From contig NC_092794.1 in NCBI RefSeq assembly GCF_918797505.1, forward strand, positions 806,001 to 870,000: 64,000 nucleotides of DNA, in the 5' to 3' direction. Every line of letters begins with the position of its first letter. Within the stretch, counting starts at the first letter, position 1. This DNA comes from Bemisia tabaci (lineage: Eukaryota; Arthropoda; Insecta; Hemiptera; Aleyrodidae). Under the pieces are notes generated by a model that worked only from the letters and a program-made list of their open reading frames with translations, was not told where the DNA came from and made no database searches. Both the position numbers and the translations under genes were made by a program. Of the stretch, positions 10,251 to 21,165 are shown piece after piece.

Positions 10251-12096
10251 TAGGGTGCGTCAAAAAAAATGAAAGTCTGAAATGTTCCGCTCCCCAGGCG
10301 GCAATCGATGACGTTTGGTAAAAAAACATGTTTGCCAAAATTTGGGCCAATTTCAATCATTTTAAATGGTGCCAAAGGTCAATTTTGTGATGAAATTATG
10401 ATATTTTGGTTTAGACCTCGATTTCGTACAAAAAACTCGATTTTACGCTGAAATCGTGCGTTTACGAGAAAAATGTCAAAGAGCTCGACTTGTAGAGGAT
10501 GAAATTTTACACTAGGAGGACGTCTTTGTAACCGATAAAAATCAAATTGAACTAGAAAAACTCAACTCGGTATTTATTTTTTTGGTCCTCAGAATTTCCG
10601 AGGTCTTACTAAGTAGAGGTTTAAAAGACTCATTTTTCACGAAAATAACTCGAAAGAGGGTATAATTGAACTAAAGGCAAGTGTTGAGGATGCAAATGTC
10701 ATCAGAACTTCCTCAGTTTCAAAACAAGTTCCAACTATTTTGCACAATCCTCCAAAAAGTGTACGACTCGAGAAGCAGGATCGTGCTATAATAGTAGGGG
10801 GAAAGTGCGGTTTGACCGGGAAAAATTGCGTAACAAACTTTCCCTATGTAATCGTCATCAGTAGGTCCCCCTGAACAACTTCCTAAAAGTTGAAAATGGC
10901 CCGACCCCGGAATATCCCTCAAAAAAGTTAAAATTGAAAATGGCGGCCGTAATAAGAGGGTCCGGGAAATCGGTATTTTAAAATGCTCATTCTGTCTCAT
11001 CATGTGAGGTATCATTTCCTATGTAATTTTGGTCGTAGATTTCATAAATAAATTCCGCAAGGCCCTCCGGCCAAAGGGGGCGCTCCAAATCAAAGATGGC
11101 GGCCAAATGTGAAAGGCAGGAGGTTGCATTTTTTTAAATATTCACCGAAGGAACAAGGAAAGTGAAGTGTCTTTATTTTCATGTATTTATGGCCAAGAAA
11201 CTTAAATTTGATGTTATAAATGTATTTAATAAAGGAAATTAAAGGAAACATACGACTACCGAGAGAAACGTAAGCTCAGAAGAGGCCTTGCGGAATTCAT
11301 TTATGAAATCTACGACCAAAATTACATAGGAAATGATACCTCACATGATGAGACAGAATGAGCATTTTAAAATACCGATTTCCCGGACCCTCTTATTACG
11401 GCCGCCATTTTCAATTTTAACTTTTTTGAGGGATATTCCGGGGTCGGGCCATTTTTAACTTTTAGGAAGTTGTTCAGGGGGACCTACTGATGACGATTAC
11501 ATAGGGAAAGTTTGTTACGCAATTTTTCCCGGTCAAACCGCACTTTCCCCCTACTATTATAGCACGATCCTGCTTCTCGAGTCGTACACTTTTTGGAGGA
11601 TTGTGCAAAATAGTTGGAACTTTTTTGAAACTGAGGAAGTTCTGATGACATTTGCATCCTCAACACTTGCCTACAGTTCATTTATACCCTCTTTCGACTT
11701 ATTTTCGTGAAAAATGAGTCTTTTAAACCTCTACTTAGTAAGACCTCGGAAATTCTGAGGACCAAAAAAATAAATACCGAGTTGAGTTTTTCTAGTTCAA
11801 TTTGATTTTTATCGGTTACAAAGACGTCCTCCTAGTGTAAAATTTCATCCTCTACAAGTCGAGTTCTTTGACATTTTTCTCGTAAACGCACGATTTCAGC
11901 GTAAAATCGAGTTTTTTGTACGAAATCGAGGTCTAAACCAAAATATCATAATTTCATCACAAAATTGACCTTTGGCACCATTTAAAATGATTGAAATTGG
12001 CCCAAATTTTGGCAAACATGTTTTTTTACCAAACGTCATCGATTGCCGCCTGGGGAGCGGAACATTTCAGACTTTCATTTTTTTTGACGCACCCTA
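10251..12096. mobile_element. 1846-bp foldback element with a perfect 9-bp target duplication
   Basis: The ends TAGGGTGCGTC and GACGCACCCTA are inverted, and ATGCCTCCT occurs directly on both sides (10242-10250 and 12097-12105). The arms are about 815 bp each, apparently about 99% identical, around a loop of about 215 bp (11070-11284). A 9-bp duplication is typical of Mutator-like elements and also seen in Merlin. There is no transposase; frames within the arms are mirror images. The near-identity of the arms suggests recent arm formation or homogenisation. Confidence 0.9.
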
Positions 12097-12379
12097 ATGC
12101 CTCCTAGGCCCCGTTGCGAAAAATAAATACACAATTTTGTAACCCATTAACATTTAAATTAGGTAATTTTATAATGCAGAGTTTTATAACACACCTCTAT
12201 TGCATAACCGACAAATTGAAGGGGCTATATGCACAATTATGTTGCATAACCCGTAGACTGAAGGGAAATTATACAATACTCCAAGGACTCCGCAAACTCC
12301 TTATAAAAAAGTGCACCTTGATCAATTTTTAATTTGTGTACGGCATTCAATTTCTCTCAAGATGCTGATCAAAAGTCAT

Positions 12380-12850
12380 CATTGCGCCAACATTCTACGA
12401 TGCACCGTTTTCGCGCAACACGCCTGGCAAGTTAAAATTCTTCGGCGATAAAGAGTCACAAAGAACAAGCGTTCGAGACCACGCCTGATGTAAGTGAGGA
12501 AAAGCGTAGCGCGTGTCAGTCTTGTGATCTGTTCCTGCCTACTCTGGGGCTATCTCCCTCCCACTCACGTCCGTTTGATGTTCACTGTTTTTATCCGACT
12601 TTTCTGTTATTATGCTCCTTAAGAAACTGATTTGGATGGTCGAGCAAAAAGGTATGCGGAATCCGAGACAAGACTGCCGCTCAGCTCTGGAGTTCCCCTG
12701 ATTTCCTCGTTGACACACAGCCGACCGTTCGCTCGAGTGCTGAAATGAGGAATCTTTTTGACTCTTTATCGCCGAATAATTGAAACTTGCCGGGCGTGTT
12801 GTGCGAAAACTGTGCATCGTAGAAAGTTGGCGCAATGATGCAATACCACC
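12380..12850. mobile_element. inverted-repeat MITE, about 470 bp
   Basis: 'cattgcgccaacattctacg' at about 12384 pairs with 'cgtagaaagttggcgcaatg' near 12819, and 'ttcggcgataaagagtc' near 12440 pairs with 'gactctttatcgccgaa' near 12760. No coding sequence. Flanking sequence at 12285-12350 is also found inverted around 18790-18890. Confidence 0.7.
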
Positions 12851-13034
12851 TACCCATAGCTTCCAGCTCAGAAAGAGGCTAGGAACCGGTGGCAAAGACC
12901 AAAATACATGGCATTTTGTGGAGACTGCTGATACGAGTGAGTGTTTGAAATGAAAATGACCTGCAAAAATTTCAAAACAACTTTAGTTTAAGACGCGCCC
13001 TTAAATGAAGAACTTAAAAGCATAAAGAAGCAAA

Positions 13035-13760
13035 ACCCTGCCGCAAGCGGCAGGATCTTTTCCGTGCGGTTGCCGGCAAGTGGGGGACGGTTCTTTTTGT
13101 AGTCCGCGCATTTACCGCGGCATGAGTGTATTTTCTGAAGGGTAGCGTCACATAGGGGAATGAAATCATTTACCTTCCCCCTCTTACCACAGATATGTTT
13201 CAAGAAACAATTTCCCTTGACTGATTAAACTTGACCCTGGATCCCAGTTATGATTTATACTAAATTCAGACCTATCCATTCCCTCATTTTGTTTTATATT
13301 CTCACCTGTGCGGATTTAATATAAGGGGAAAAATTAACTGGACGTTGAGAAATATTTTCACGCACCACCCCCCCCCCCCCCGCCTATAAAACATATAAAT
13401 GACCGCTATTACAAAACGCATGAGCCGATTTTGCTGAAATTCTATAGGAAACCAGACTTATCGGCCATCTAACTACCATACAAATTTCAGCTCAAAATAT
13501 CATTTTCAAATATCAAATATCACCGCAACTCCTCCCCCCCCCCCCCACCCGTAATTATGGAACGCGTTGGCCAATTTCCCGGAAATTCAATAGGAAACCA
13601 GTCTTAGTAGATCTTTAACTACCATCAAAATTTCATCTCAAAATATTAATTTTTACTCGAGTAATCGCGTGGACAAAATTAAACCTCCCCCCACTTTGAC
13701 CCCTCGCTGTGCGAAAAGTAATTAACGTATTCCGATTTTTTCTTCACAGTTTAAAAGTAC
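13035..13760 (-). repeat. degraded Helitron-like block with two diverged internal repeats
   Basis: A 'cctgccgc/gcggcagg' hairpin (13041-13056) and 'agtgtattttctgaagg' (13126) match landmarks of the Helitron-like copies at 6 and 32 kb. Two diverged copies of a 170-180 bp module follow ('gattttgctgaaattctata', 'ggaaaccag', 'aaatttcagctcaaaatat'), separated by C-runs. No gene. Confidence 0.45.
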
Positions 13761-13864
13761 TCTTAGGGGACTATAAACCCCAGAAGTTTTGTTTCAAGAA
13801 ACTTAAAAATTAACTGCCGCTAAAAGCTCTGAAAACTGAAAAATCCTCACACTGGCTGAAATAC

Positions 13865-13882
13865 ACACACACCCTCACACTC

Positions 13883-13913
<31 letters not shown>

Positions 13914-13918
13914 CACAC
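13865..13918. repeat. (AC)n microsatellite
   Basis: Imperfect CACACA tract with CCCTCACA interruptions. Confidence 0.9.
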
Positions 13919-13974
13919 CCAGTTATGTTTCACAACAGAAGTGGGGCACCTTGCGAAAAAAGGCTTATTTAACC

Positions 13975-14182
13975 CATTCTAACCTAACCAAACCTTACTT
14001 GACTCATCCTTAGGCCTTCCTAACCTAACCTGACCTAACCTAACCTAACCTGACCTAACCTAACCTGACCTAACCTAACCTAACCTAACCTGACCTAACC
14101 TAACCTGACCTAACCTAACCTGACCTAACCTAACCTAACCTAACATAACCTAACCTACCTAACCTAACCTAACCTAACCTGG
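13975..14182. repeat. interstitial telomere-type array, (CCTAA)n with CCTGA variants
   Basis: Pentamer CCTAA (= TTAGG, the common arthropod telomere repeat) repeated over about 150-200 bp, with CCTGA at semi-regular positions that often give a 15-bp period (two CCTAA, one CCTGA). The first 50 bases are degenerate. It is interstitial because complex sequence lies on both sides. Confidence 0.85.
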
Positions 14183-14359
14183 CCGCCCCGGGGGCTCTCA
14201 AGGGTTTTCGGGGTTTTTTGGGGGGGTTTTGGGGATATTTTCCAGAAGTGGGGCACGGCCCATAAGTGAGGCAGCCCCAGTTCTGTTGGGTATTTTCATG
14301 GTCTGCCCCAGTTCTGAGGCACACTCCACAGTCTCGGCCCCACTTCTGATGTAAGACAT

Positions 14360-14410
<51 letters not shown>
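14360..14410. repeat. (CA)n microsatellite
   Basis: About 25 CA units. Open frames through it (Cys-Val repeats) are compositional artefacts. Confidence 0.95.
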
Positions 14411-14413
<3 letters not shown>

Positions 14414-14437
14414 CCCACTCACACGCATACAACCATA

Positions 14438-15311
14438 TCTATACTATAAGCTCCAAGACCTCCTAATTTTGCGAAACTGGTGACGCTTAGTTCCAGCGTT
14501 CTACCGGGCCGATTTTCATGATTATTGCGGCTATCGACGGGCAATTGTCTCTAGATAAGCCAACTCTTTTCAGATTTTCAAAATATGGCCCAGGTTTTTT
14601 TATATTACGTGGTAAAGTTGCGAATTCTCCCATATAAACAATGTAAATTTATGTGTTTTGTCATAGTTCGTTTGAGCATTCTACTGGGCCGATTTCCATG
14701 ATTTTTGCGTAAATCGACAGGTAATAGGCTCTAGATGAGCCCGCTCTAATCAGATTTTGGAAAAAGGACCCAGGTTTTTTTAAAATCACGTTATAAAAGT
14801 GAGTGAATTTACAGAGTGCTCCGGGACTGCTACCGCTATGCGCGGGAGGATGCGCAGTGGTCGAGGAGGTTGCGCAGTAGGTGTGTAGCCTGCGCATCAG
14901 CTCTACACTTATCTACACAAGATTTCCGCCATTTACCCCAAGATGAGCGGTGGCCGAGTCGTCTACGACGTCGGATGTGTCCACATTGATCAAGGTGTGG
15001 GTTCGATCCCCGACTCCAGAGATACTTAGTAATTACCTGATTTAAACTATTCGTTGTTTTACTGTAATATTTCATCAAGCAGTCATTCCAAAACGCGTCC
15101 TTTTGACTTCAAAAATTTTTTTTTTCTTTATTCATCAAAACCAAAAATTATTTCATTCTATTAAGTATTCCTCATATCGAATTTTTTTAGGGGAAAAATA
15201 AAACTAATACTAATAGGAGGGTAAAAACAGGGCCGCGAAGCGGCCCATTGATGGCGCGGAGCGCCTTCGGGGGGTTGGGCCGCGTAGCGGCCAGGGGGCG
15301 TAGCCCCCTAG
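14438..15311 (+). mobile_element. non-autonomous Helitron, 874 bp
   Basis: It begins TCTATACTATAAGCTCC after A (14437) and ends CTAG (15308-15311) before T. Four successive hairpins lie at the 3' end: GGGCCGC-GAA-GCGGCCC (15230), GGCGC-GGA-GCGCC (15253), GGCCGC-GTA-GCGGCC (15278) and GGGGGC-GTA-GCCCCC (15294), the last touching CTAG. Inside are two copies of a module containing 'gggccgattttcatgat' (about 14510 and 14690) and a tRNA-like segment. The autonomous-type Helitron starts only 12 bp downstream. Confidence 0.85.
14943..15012 (+). repeat. tRNA-like pol III promoter segment, probably a SINE head
   Basis: An A-box-like TGGCCGAGTCG (about 14952) and a consensus B box GGTTCGATCCC (14998-15008) are about 46 bp apart, resembling a Ser/Leu-type tRNA. 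The acceptor ends do not pair properly and there is no CCA-like or T-run ending, so it is not called as a tRNA gene. It is embedded in the 874-bp Helitron. Confidence 0.5.
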
Positions 15312-15731
15312 TATATATATATATCCTAATATATAATTCCGTAAGCCCGATTTCTGTTTCGAAATTGCGCCGCAACCGTCGTGCCGATCCGGGCGTCGGA
15401 GGTGCCGACGGGACCGTCCCGGTCTTGCGGGGTCGGGAAAAAAAAGGGGATCGCGCGTCGGGCCCCGCGCCCCTCGCGTCCTCCGAAAGATCGCTTATCC
15501 CGTTCGTCACGCTGGGAGATGCGCGGTTTTTCGTTTTGCCCGTGCTGTTCGTTCTCGGTCAGCTGATGAATCGGCTGCCCGAGGCGTTCGTCGTCATGGA
15601 TATTCGTCGTTTATGAAGAATTCCAATTTTTTCGTACAGTGCGCGTCGTCTTTTGAATTTTGTTAATATTTGTCGTGTATGAAGAATCCCGAATTTTTAG
15701 TGAAGTGCGCGTATTCGTTTTGATATTGGGA

Positions 15732-16187
15732 ATGGATCGGAGTCGAAAACGTGGGCGTCCGGCGAAGCGTGGCAATGTTTCTCGCAATTTATCCGCGCGA
15801 CGCAAAGTGCGGCATGATGGCTATCTCAGTGAGATGGATAATGTACGACGTCGGGGTGAACAGGGAAATAACCTCAATCCATTTCGGCAGAGCACTGATA
15901 ATTTTATCGAAAATGATTATCCGGAAAATAATTTCGGACTTTTAAATGTGAAGTGCCAGTATTGTGATGCCTTGCATTTCAAAAAAGAGGAGGTGAACGG
16001 CCATTTTAACAGATGTTGTCATAATGGTCTTCTCAGACTTGCCGAGCCTGGAATCAATGACCAACTTCGCGACCTGTTCTCCAAACCGATCTTCATGACT
16101 AACATTTTGAGGTACAACAGTTGTACGGCTTTTGCATCTCTGTCTGCTTCCAAAACTCATATAATTTTGAACCAAATCTTCTGCCAT
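15732..16187 (+). pseudogene. Helitron RepHel N-terminal region
   Basis: The frame starts MDRSRKRGRPAKRGN, an AT-hook-like basic opening, and continues to a zinc-finger-like 'CQYCDALHFKKEEV' with a following 'CCHNG' (about residues 75-100), then 'NILRYNSCTAFASLS'. This order (C..C.A..F..E, CC..G, then the R.YN..FAF(A)S block) is typical of the region preceding the Helitron_like_N domain. An upstream in-frame ATG at 15660 exists, but the basic start at 15732 is the likelier one. The frame leaves the family match at about 16187 and the protein continues in another frame at 16222, so there is a frameshift or small deletion. Non-functional. Confidence 0.75.
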
Positions 16188-16221
16188 CCAAATATCTGTA
16201 TTAAGTCCTCATTGTGATCCA

Positions 16222-16884
16222 ATGATTTATCCTTTGCTCTATCCTCATGGTGAACCAGGCTGGGATCCTAAAATGGAGCATAATGGACCACGCAAGCAGC
16301 CAAATCGCAAACATGTAACCATGCTACAATTCGCGTGTTACAGGCTTGCCATTAGAACAGCATTTTCCCATATTCACCAATCAAAGAAATTATTTCAACA
16401 ATACATTGTAGATTTATATGTTCGTGTCGAAGGTGAGAGGCTTCATTATATTAGAGAGCATCAGTCCGAACTCAGAGTTGAACAGTATGCTGGGTTGCAA
16501 GATTTTGTTCTGAATAAAGCAAGAGTCGGTAATATGAATGTTTGAAGAATTGTAGTTTTACCATCTTCTTTTGAAGGCAGCCCCCGTAATCTTATTCAAA
16601 GATATCAAGATGCCATGGCAATTGTCCGCGTGTATGGCAAACCAGACATTTTTTTGACAATGACGTGTAACCCGAAATGGTCGGAAATAACAGCTGCTTT
16701 AGCGCCAAAAGAAACTGCTGCAGATCGTCCAGATTTAGTTTCACGAGTTTTTCATTGCAAATTGGATCAATTACTAAGAGATGTATTAAAAGAAAATGTT
16801 CTGGGTAGAGTTGTTGCACATGTTTATGTAATTGAATTGCTAAAGCGTGGTCTCCCACATTGTCATTTGCTCTTAAATTATTAG
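16222..16884 (+). pseudogene. Helitron Rep region with HUH-type motif, one internal TGA
   Basis: This is the continuation of the RepHel protein. 'MIYPLLYPHGEPGW' and 'QQYIVDLYVRVEGERL' mark the Helitron_like_N domain. One TGA (16543-16545) follows NMNV, and the same frame then continues with 'SSFEGSPRNLIQRYQDAMAI', 'GKPDIFLTMTCNPKW' and 'GLPHCHLLL'. PHCH is the two-histidine (HUH) metal-binding motif of rolling-circle Rep nucleases. The tyrosine motifs and the SF1 helicase that should follow are absent because the frame ends at 16884, next to the duplicated block. One stop plus truncation means a pseudogene. Confidence 0.85.
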
Positions 16885-17908
16885 CAGAAGATTTGGTTCA
16901 AAATTTAAAGTCGTAAATATGGATTGTTTCTCATGGAAGAGATGAATTAAGGACGGAAATTTTGAATCTCCGCAATGGAGATACATGGTTTCGCTCTACA
17001 GTCGGTGCGATACGGACATCCATCAAGTTGAAAAAAATGCATCAAGTCCCTGTCACCGCCGACCAACGCGTTTGTCGATCGAATCAACTACAGGTAGTAT
17101 GAGCAGGGGGTCAAAACGCCTTCAATTTTCTGAACGCAATACGGACATCCGTCGAGGTTGTATAGTTGTATCAACGCGCCGTAGCAAACGCGTCCAATTG
17201 TTTATCGTTACATACGAATATAAGTTGAGAGGGGCCAGTCATAATGCCTTCAATTTTATACATACATATTTTTGGGCAGAATGAGAGACGACGTTTCTCC
17301 ATTTGCGACGTTGCAGACTTCCCTAGAATTTTTTTTTCTTTCGAGAAGCTGGTCAACGTAAAACTTAAATTCTCCATGATTTTTCGTATTCGATAGCAGA
17401 AGATTTGGTTCAAAATTTAAAGTCGTAAATTTGGATTGTTTCTCATGGAAGAGATGAATTAAGGACGGAAATTTTGAAACACCCCAATGGAGATACGTGG
17501 TTTCGCACTTCAGTCGGTGCGATGCGGACATCCATCAAGTTGAAAAAAATGCATCAAGTCCCTGTCACCGCCGACCAACGCGTTTGTCGATCGAATCAAC
17601 TACAGGTAGTACTAGCAGGGGGTCAAAACGCCTTCAATATTTTGAACGCAATACGGACATCCGTGGAGGTTGTATAGTTGTATCAAGGCGCCGTAGCATA
17701 CGCGTCCCATTGTTAATCGTTACATACGAATATAGGTTGAGAGAGGCCAGTCATAATGCCTTCACTTGTATACATACATATTTTTGGGCAAAATGAGAGA
17801 CGACGTTTCTCCATTTGCGACGTTGCAGACTTCCTTTGAAATTTTATTTTTCTTTCGAGAAGCTGGTCAACATAAAACTTAAATTCTCCATGATTTTTCG
17901 TATTCGAT
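16883..17908. repeat. tandem duplication, two units of about 512 and 514 bp
   Basis: Both units begin AGCAGAAGATTTGGTTCAAA (16883, 17395) and share 'ttggattgtttctcatggaa'-type, 'aaaaatgcatcaagtccctg' and 'gtcaaaacgccttcaat' blocks, with scattered substitutions. A third start occurs at 17909, where the sequence changes into an inverted Rep segment. Confidence 0.9.
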
Positions 17909-17909
17909 A

Positions 17910-18180
17910 GCAGAAGATTTGGTTCAAAATTATATGGGCTTTGGAAGCAGACAGAGATGCAAAAGCCATACAACTGATGTACCTCAAAATGTTGGTCATG
18001 AAAATGGGTTTGGAGAAGAGATTGCGAAGTTGGTCTTTGATTCCAGGCTCGGCAAGTCTGAGAAGACCATTATGACAACATCTGTTAAAATGGCCGTTCA
18101 CCTCCTCTTTTTTGAAATGCAAGGCATCACGATACTAGCACTTCACATTTAAAAGTCCGAAATTATTTTTCGGAATAATT
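17910..18180 (-). repeat. inverted duplicate of part of the Rep gene
   Basis: This is the reverse complement of about 15921-16187, with few differences. On the minus strand it reads the same C-terminal zinc-finger and 'NILRY' region. The two copies form a long potential hairpin, 15.9 versus 18.2 kb, inside one Helitron. Confidence 0.9.
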
Positions 18181-18424
18181 TAATTTTTCCAGATTATATA
18201 TTGAAATTGTTATTAAATAATAATAAATTCAAAATTCCAATTTCATTTTCCAAAATTTCAGAGCATGTTATATCTTCTTTCAAAATTTATTGTCAATTCA
18301 AGTTGCTATTCGATTATAATAAATAACTTGAACGTGGTTGTTCTATGATTTCTTACGAGCAGTTCCCTTCCAGTGTTTAGTGGCCGCGTAGCGGCCTCAG
18401 GCCCCTAGTTTATATATATGACAG

Positions 18425-18540
18425 AAAAAGAATGACATATATTCGTGATCTACGACTCGAGATCTAGGGGATCTGGGTCCCACCAAGAGGGAGAACGCAA
18501 TAGTGTATTTTTCTTTCGGAAAATACACTGAAAACTTCAC
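18425..18540. repeat. relic of the Helitron-like end found at 7.1 and 31.85 kb
   Basis: Shared blocks are 'attcgtgatctacgac', 'gggagaacgcaatagtgtat' and 'cggaaaatacact'. The 3.1-kb Helitron apparently inserted into the TA microsatellite of this older element. Confidence 0.6.
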
Positions 18541-18913
18541 TCACTAAGCTGGAAGCTGACCCAGGTGAGAAAGTCTGACTTTAATTATAACTTGGGAGGT
18601 TGATTTACTTGCATTTCCCACGATACTCTCATTTGAGACCGTCAATTACTATGAAAAAACACTTACTTTTATACAGAACAAGTATTTCAGAAGAAGTACT
18701 TCCACCTAAACTTTGGATGAATAGCCGTTATTTTCATCGAGAATACTTAACCTCCTATCTTATTTTTTGGCGGTAAAAGGTAGGGGTAGGTGGTATTGAA
18801 TGATGGCTATTGCTCAACATCTTGAGAGGAATCGAATGCAATTAAAAAAAAAAAAATTAAAAATCGATCTTGGTGCACTTTCCCATAAGGAGTGTGCGAG
18901 GTCCTTTCTCTAC

Positions 18914-19727
18914 AGAAATCACTTCGCTGTAATTTTAAGGGGGGGCTCGGACCCCCAAATACGTCAATTCAAAGGTCATTCAATTTTCCCGCGAAAAAAG
19001 GCAATTTCCCCTAGATTTGCCTCCACATTATCTCAGTAAGGTCAAAATTAGTTCAACATTACGTTGGCAAGTCCCCAAATTTCGGGAAAAGTTTAAAAAA
19101 AAACGAAATTTAAACGGTCAAATTTAATCACCTTAAATTTCGTTTTTTTTTAACTTTTCCCGAAATTTGGGGACTTGCCAACGTAATGTTGAACTAATTT
19201 TGACCTTACTGAGATAATGTGGAGGCAAATCTAGGGGAAATTGCCTTTTTTCGCGGGAAAATTGAATGACCTTTGAATTGACGTATTTGGGGGTCCGAGC
19301 CCCCCCTTAAAATTACAGCGAAGTGATTTCTGCAATTTTTACTTAAAAGCGGACACAATTTGGTAAATTTTCCCGTTTTATTTTTTTCTCTACGATAATT
19401 TGAACCGGAGTTATGATTTTTTGAAAATAGGTCAAATTTGACCTTTGACCTATCATAACTCGGTCAAAAATTAAGATATTGATCTGCGGTTTGCGCCAAA
19501 ATTCTTAGTTTTTTATGCTCTTTCGAATGATGTATCACAAGATAGGGGTTGCCATTTGAAAAAAAAAAGTTGGGGGCCCCCCGCGCCCCCCCTGAGGGGG
19601 GACCAAAATTTTGACCCCCCCAAAAGATGGTCCCCTTTGAGATAGGAACATTCCCAAAGTTTCATTACCTGAGCTCCATTCGTTCAAAAGTTAGCAGGGG
19701 TGGGACGGACTTTTGGTACACCCTGTA
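18914..19727. mobile_element. foldback element with a 420-bp palindrome and a CACCCTG-TA right end
   Basis: 18914-19333 is a palindrome centred near 19123 ('cagaaatcacttcgctg' against 'cagcgaagtgatttctg'). The right side runs on to CACCCTG followed by TA (19726-19727), the CAGGGTG/TA end type of the Tc1/mariner-like elements here. The left end is not found. No coding sequence. Confidence 0.65.
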
Positions 19728-20060
19728 CAATGGGTCTGTTGCATGCGAGAGATACAGGCGTGCGAATAGACTTTTTAGAGGTTAAATGACACGAAAATTA
19801 CGATGGTCACATTAAAAAAGTCTGAAATACACTCCTTACTGCGCAATTTGTGTTGTTAGGAACGCGCTTTTTCAAATTTCCCGCGTCCGGGGGCAGTTTT
19901 CTAACGGAAACAATTAACGGCAACCCGCGGCTATTTCCGGTCAACTAAAACTGACAACATAACCTAAAAATCGGAGCTCGTGACATCGTGAAATGAAATG
20001 TAGAAGGATTGCGTTGAATATTTAAAAGTTGATCGATTTGGTTACCGCATAAAGCGTATA

Positions 20061-20640
20061 CAGGGTGTTCGAAAAGTCCCCTCCCCACCTCTAACTTTTG
20101 ACCTAATTGAGGTAGAGATTTGAAACTTGGAGGGTGTTCTTAGATCAAAGGGAGCTACTTTTTGACCCCCCCAAAATTTTGGGGGGCCTCCTATTGGGGG
20201 GGGGGGGGGGCTACGGATCCTAACTTTTTTTTCAAATAGGAAGACCCCCTTTGTGATATCTCGTTCGAAAGAGCATAAAAAAAGAACATTTCTCGCGCAA
20301 TCCCGAAGTCATTATCTCAAACCGTTTCAAAATGGCGGCCGGTCAAAGTTCAAAATGGCCGAAAATTGGCACTTCTGCTATTTGCACATGGATTTGCTTG
20401 AAACTCGGTATCCGGGGGTATTTTGGCACAAGAAAAACGAATTTGATGTTAGATTTTGAAAAAAACCCTAATTTTTCAAAATGGCCGCCGATTAAAGTTC
20501 AAAATGGTCAACAATTGGCAACCTCGACTTTTTGCCGATGGATTCGCCTGAAACTCGGTGTTTGGGGGTATCTGGGTAGGAGACAAACCCAGATACCCCC
20601 AAACACCGTAGAGTGTAGTAGAGAGTAGTAGATTTCACAT
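20061..20640. mobile_element. CAGGGTG-ended foldback, one arm
   Basis: It starts CAGGGTGTTCGAAAAGTCCC after TA (20059-20060). It contains 'cctaattgaggtagagattt', a G12 run, and 'tttcaaaatggcggcc' blocks. It ends in a perfect hairpin (20558-20577 with 20587-20606, 20-bp stem, 9-nt loop), after which the second arm is missing. A diverged relative is at 37870-38340. Confidence 0.7.
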
Positions 20641-20814
20641 CAGATTTGTCTTAGGACGAATCCCAATTCAGTAAAACTCATCATCCGACAAAAGCAGACA
20701 AGAAGCTACGAGGAAAGTTGATTAAAAAAAAGGGAGGAGTGATGTTCAGGGCTTTCTTCGGCCCCACCTGGATTATCCTAACTGTTTCATATTTTCGAAT
20801 AGGTACTAGTCCTA

Positions 20815-21165
20815 GGTAGACTTCCAAGGTAGATTTACACAGGTATGGAAAAGTTGAAAATTTCCCATGAGCCTCAGTACGTGTCACATGACCTCGTGAC
20901 GTAGGTTAAGGGGCCCGTTTTTTAATTAAATTACAATCAAATCAACATTCAAACGTTTGTGCGTTTAAACGCTAAAATTAATATCGCATAACCAAAATTG
21001 TGCAAAAAATCCCACAAAATTTTGACAAACGATAAACCGAACATAATAAATCAAAATAATCAAAACATCCAAAATGGCTGACGTTAAGGGGCCGCTGGAG
21101 AGCCAATCAGAGGCCAGTTGTTTAGTTCTGTCCATACCTGTGTAAATCTACCTTGGTAGACTTCG
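20815..21165. mobile_element. short inverted-repeat MITE, about 345 bp
   Basis: 'aaggtagatttacacaggta' (about 20828) is inverted as 'tacctgtgtaaatctacctt' (about 21133). The outer 'gtagact' blocks also pair. AT-rich interior. Confidence 0.6.

Larger units (their letters stand above)
15324..18408 (+). mobile_element. decayed autonomous-type Helitron, 3.1 kb
   Basis: The proposed 5' end is TCCTAATATATAATTCCG after A (15323). The 3' end is CTAG (18405-18408) before T, preceded by the GGCCGC-GTA-GCGGCC hairpin (18382-18396). It sits in an AT dinucleotide stretch. It carries the N-terminal half of a RepHel protein (15732-16884). The rest of Rep and the whole helicase have been replaced by a tandem duplication and an inverted Rep segment. 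The 5' end is less certain than the 3' end. Confidence 0.75.

Noticed and set aside
14169..14432. Cys-Val-rich frames and similar frames at 31865-32130
   Set aside because: They are translations of CA/TG microsatellites.
15230..15311. GC hairpins near T-rich sequence as bacterial-type terminators or contamination
   Set aside because: They recur at element ends with A|T insertion sites and CTAG; the organism is eukaryotic; Helitron ends explain them.
16883..17908. Tandem 512-bp duplication as part of a longer Helitron gene
   Set aside because: The units do not continue the Rep frame, and their + and - frames lack helicase motifs.
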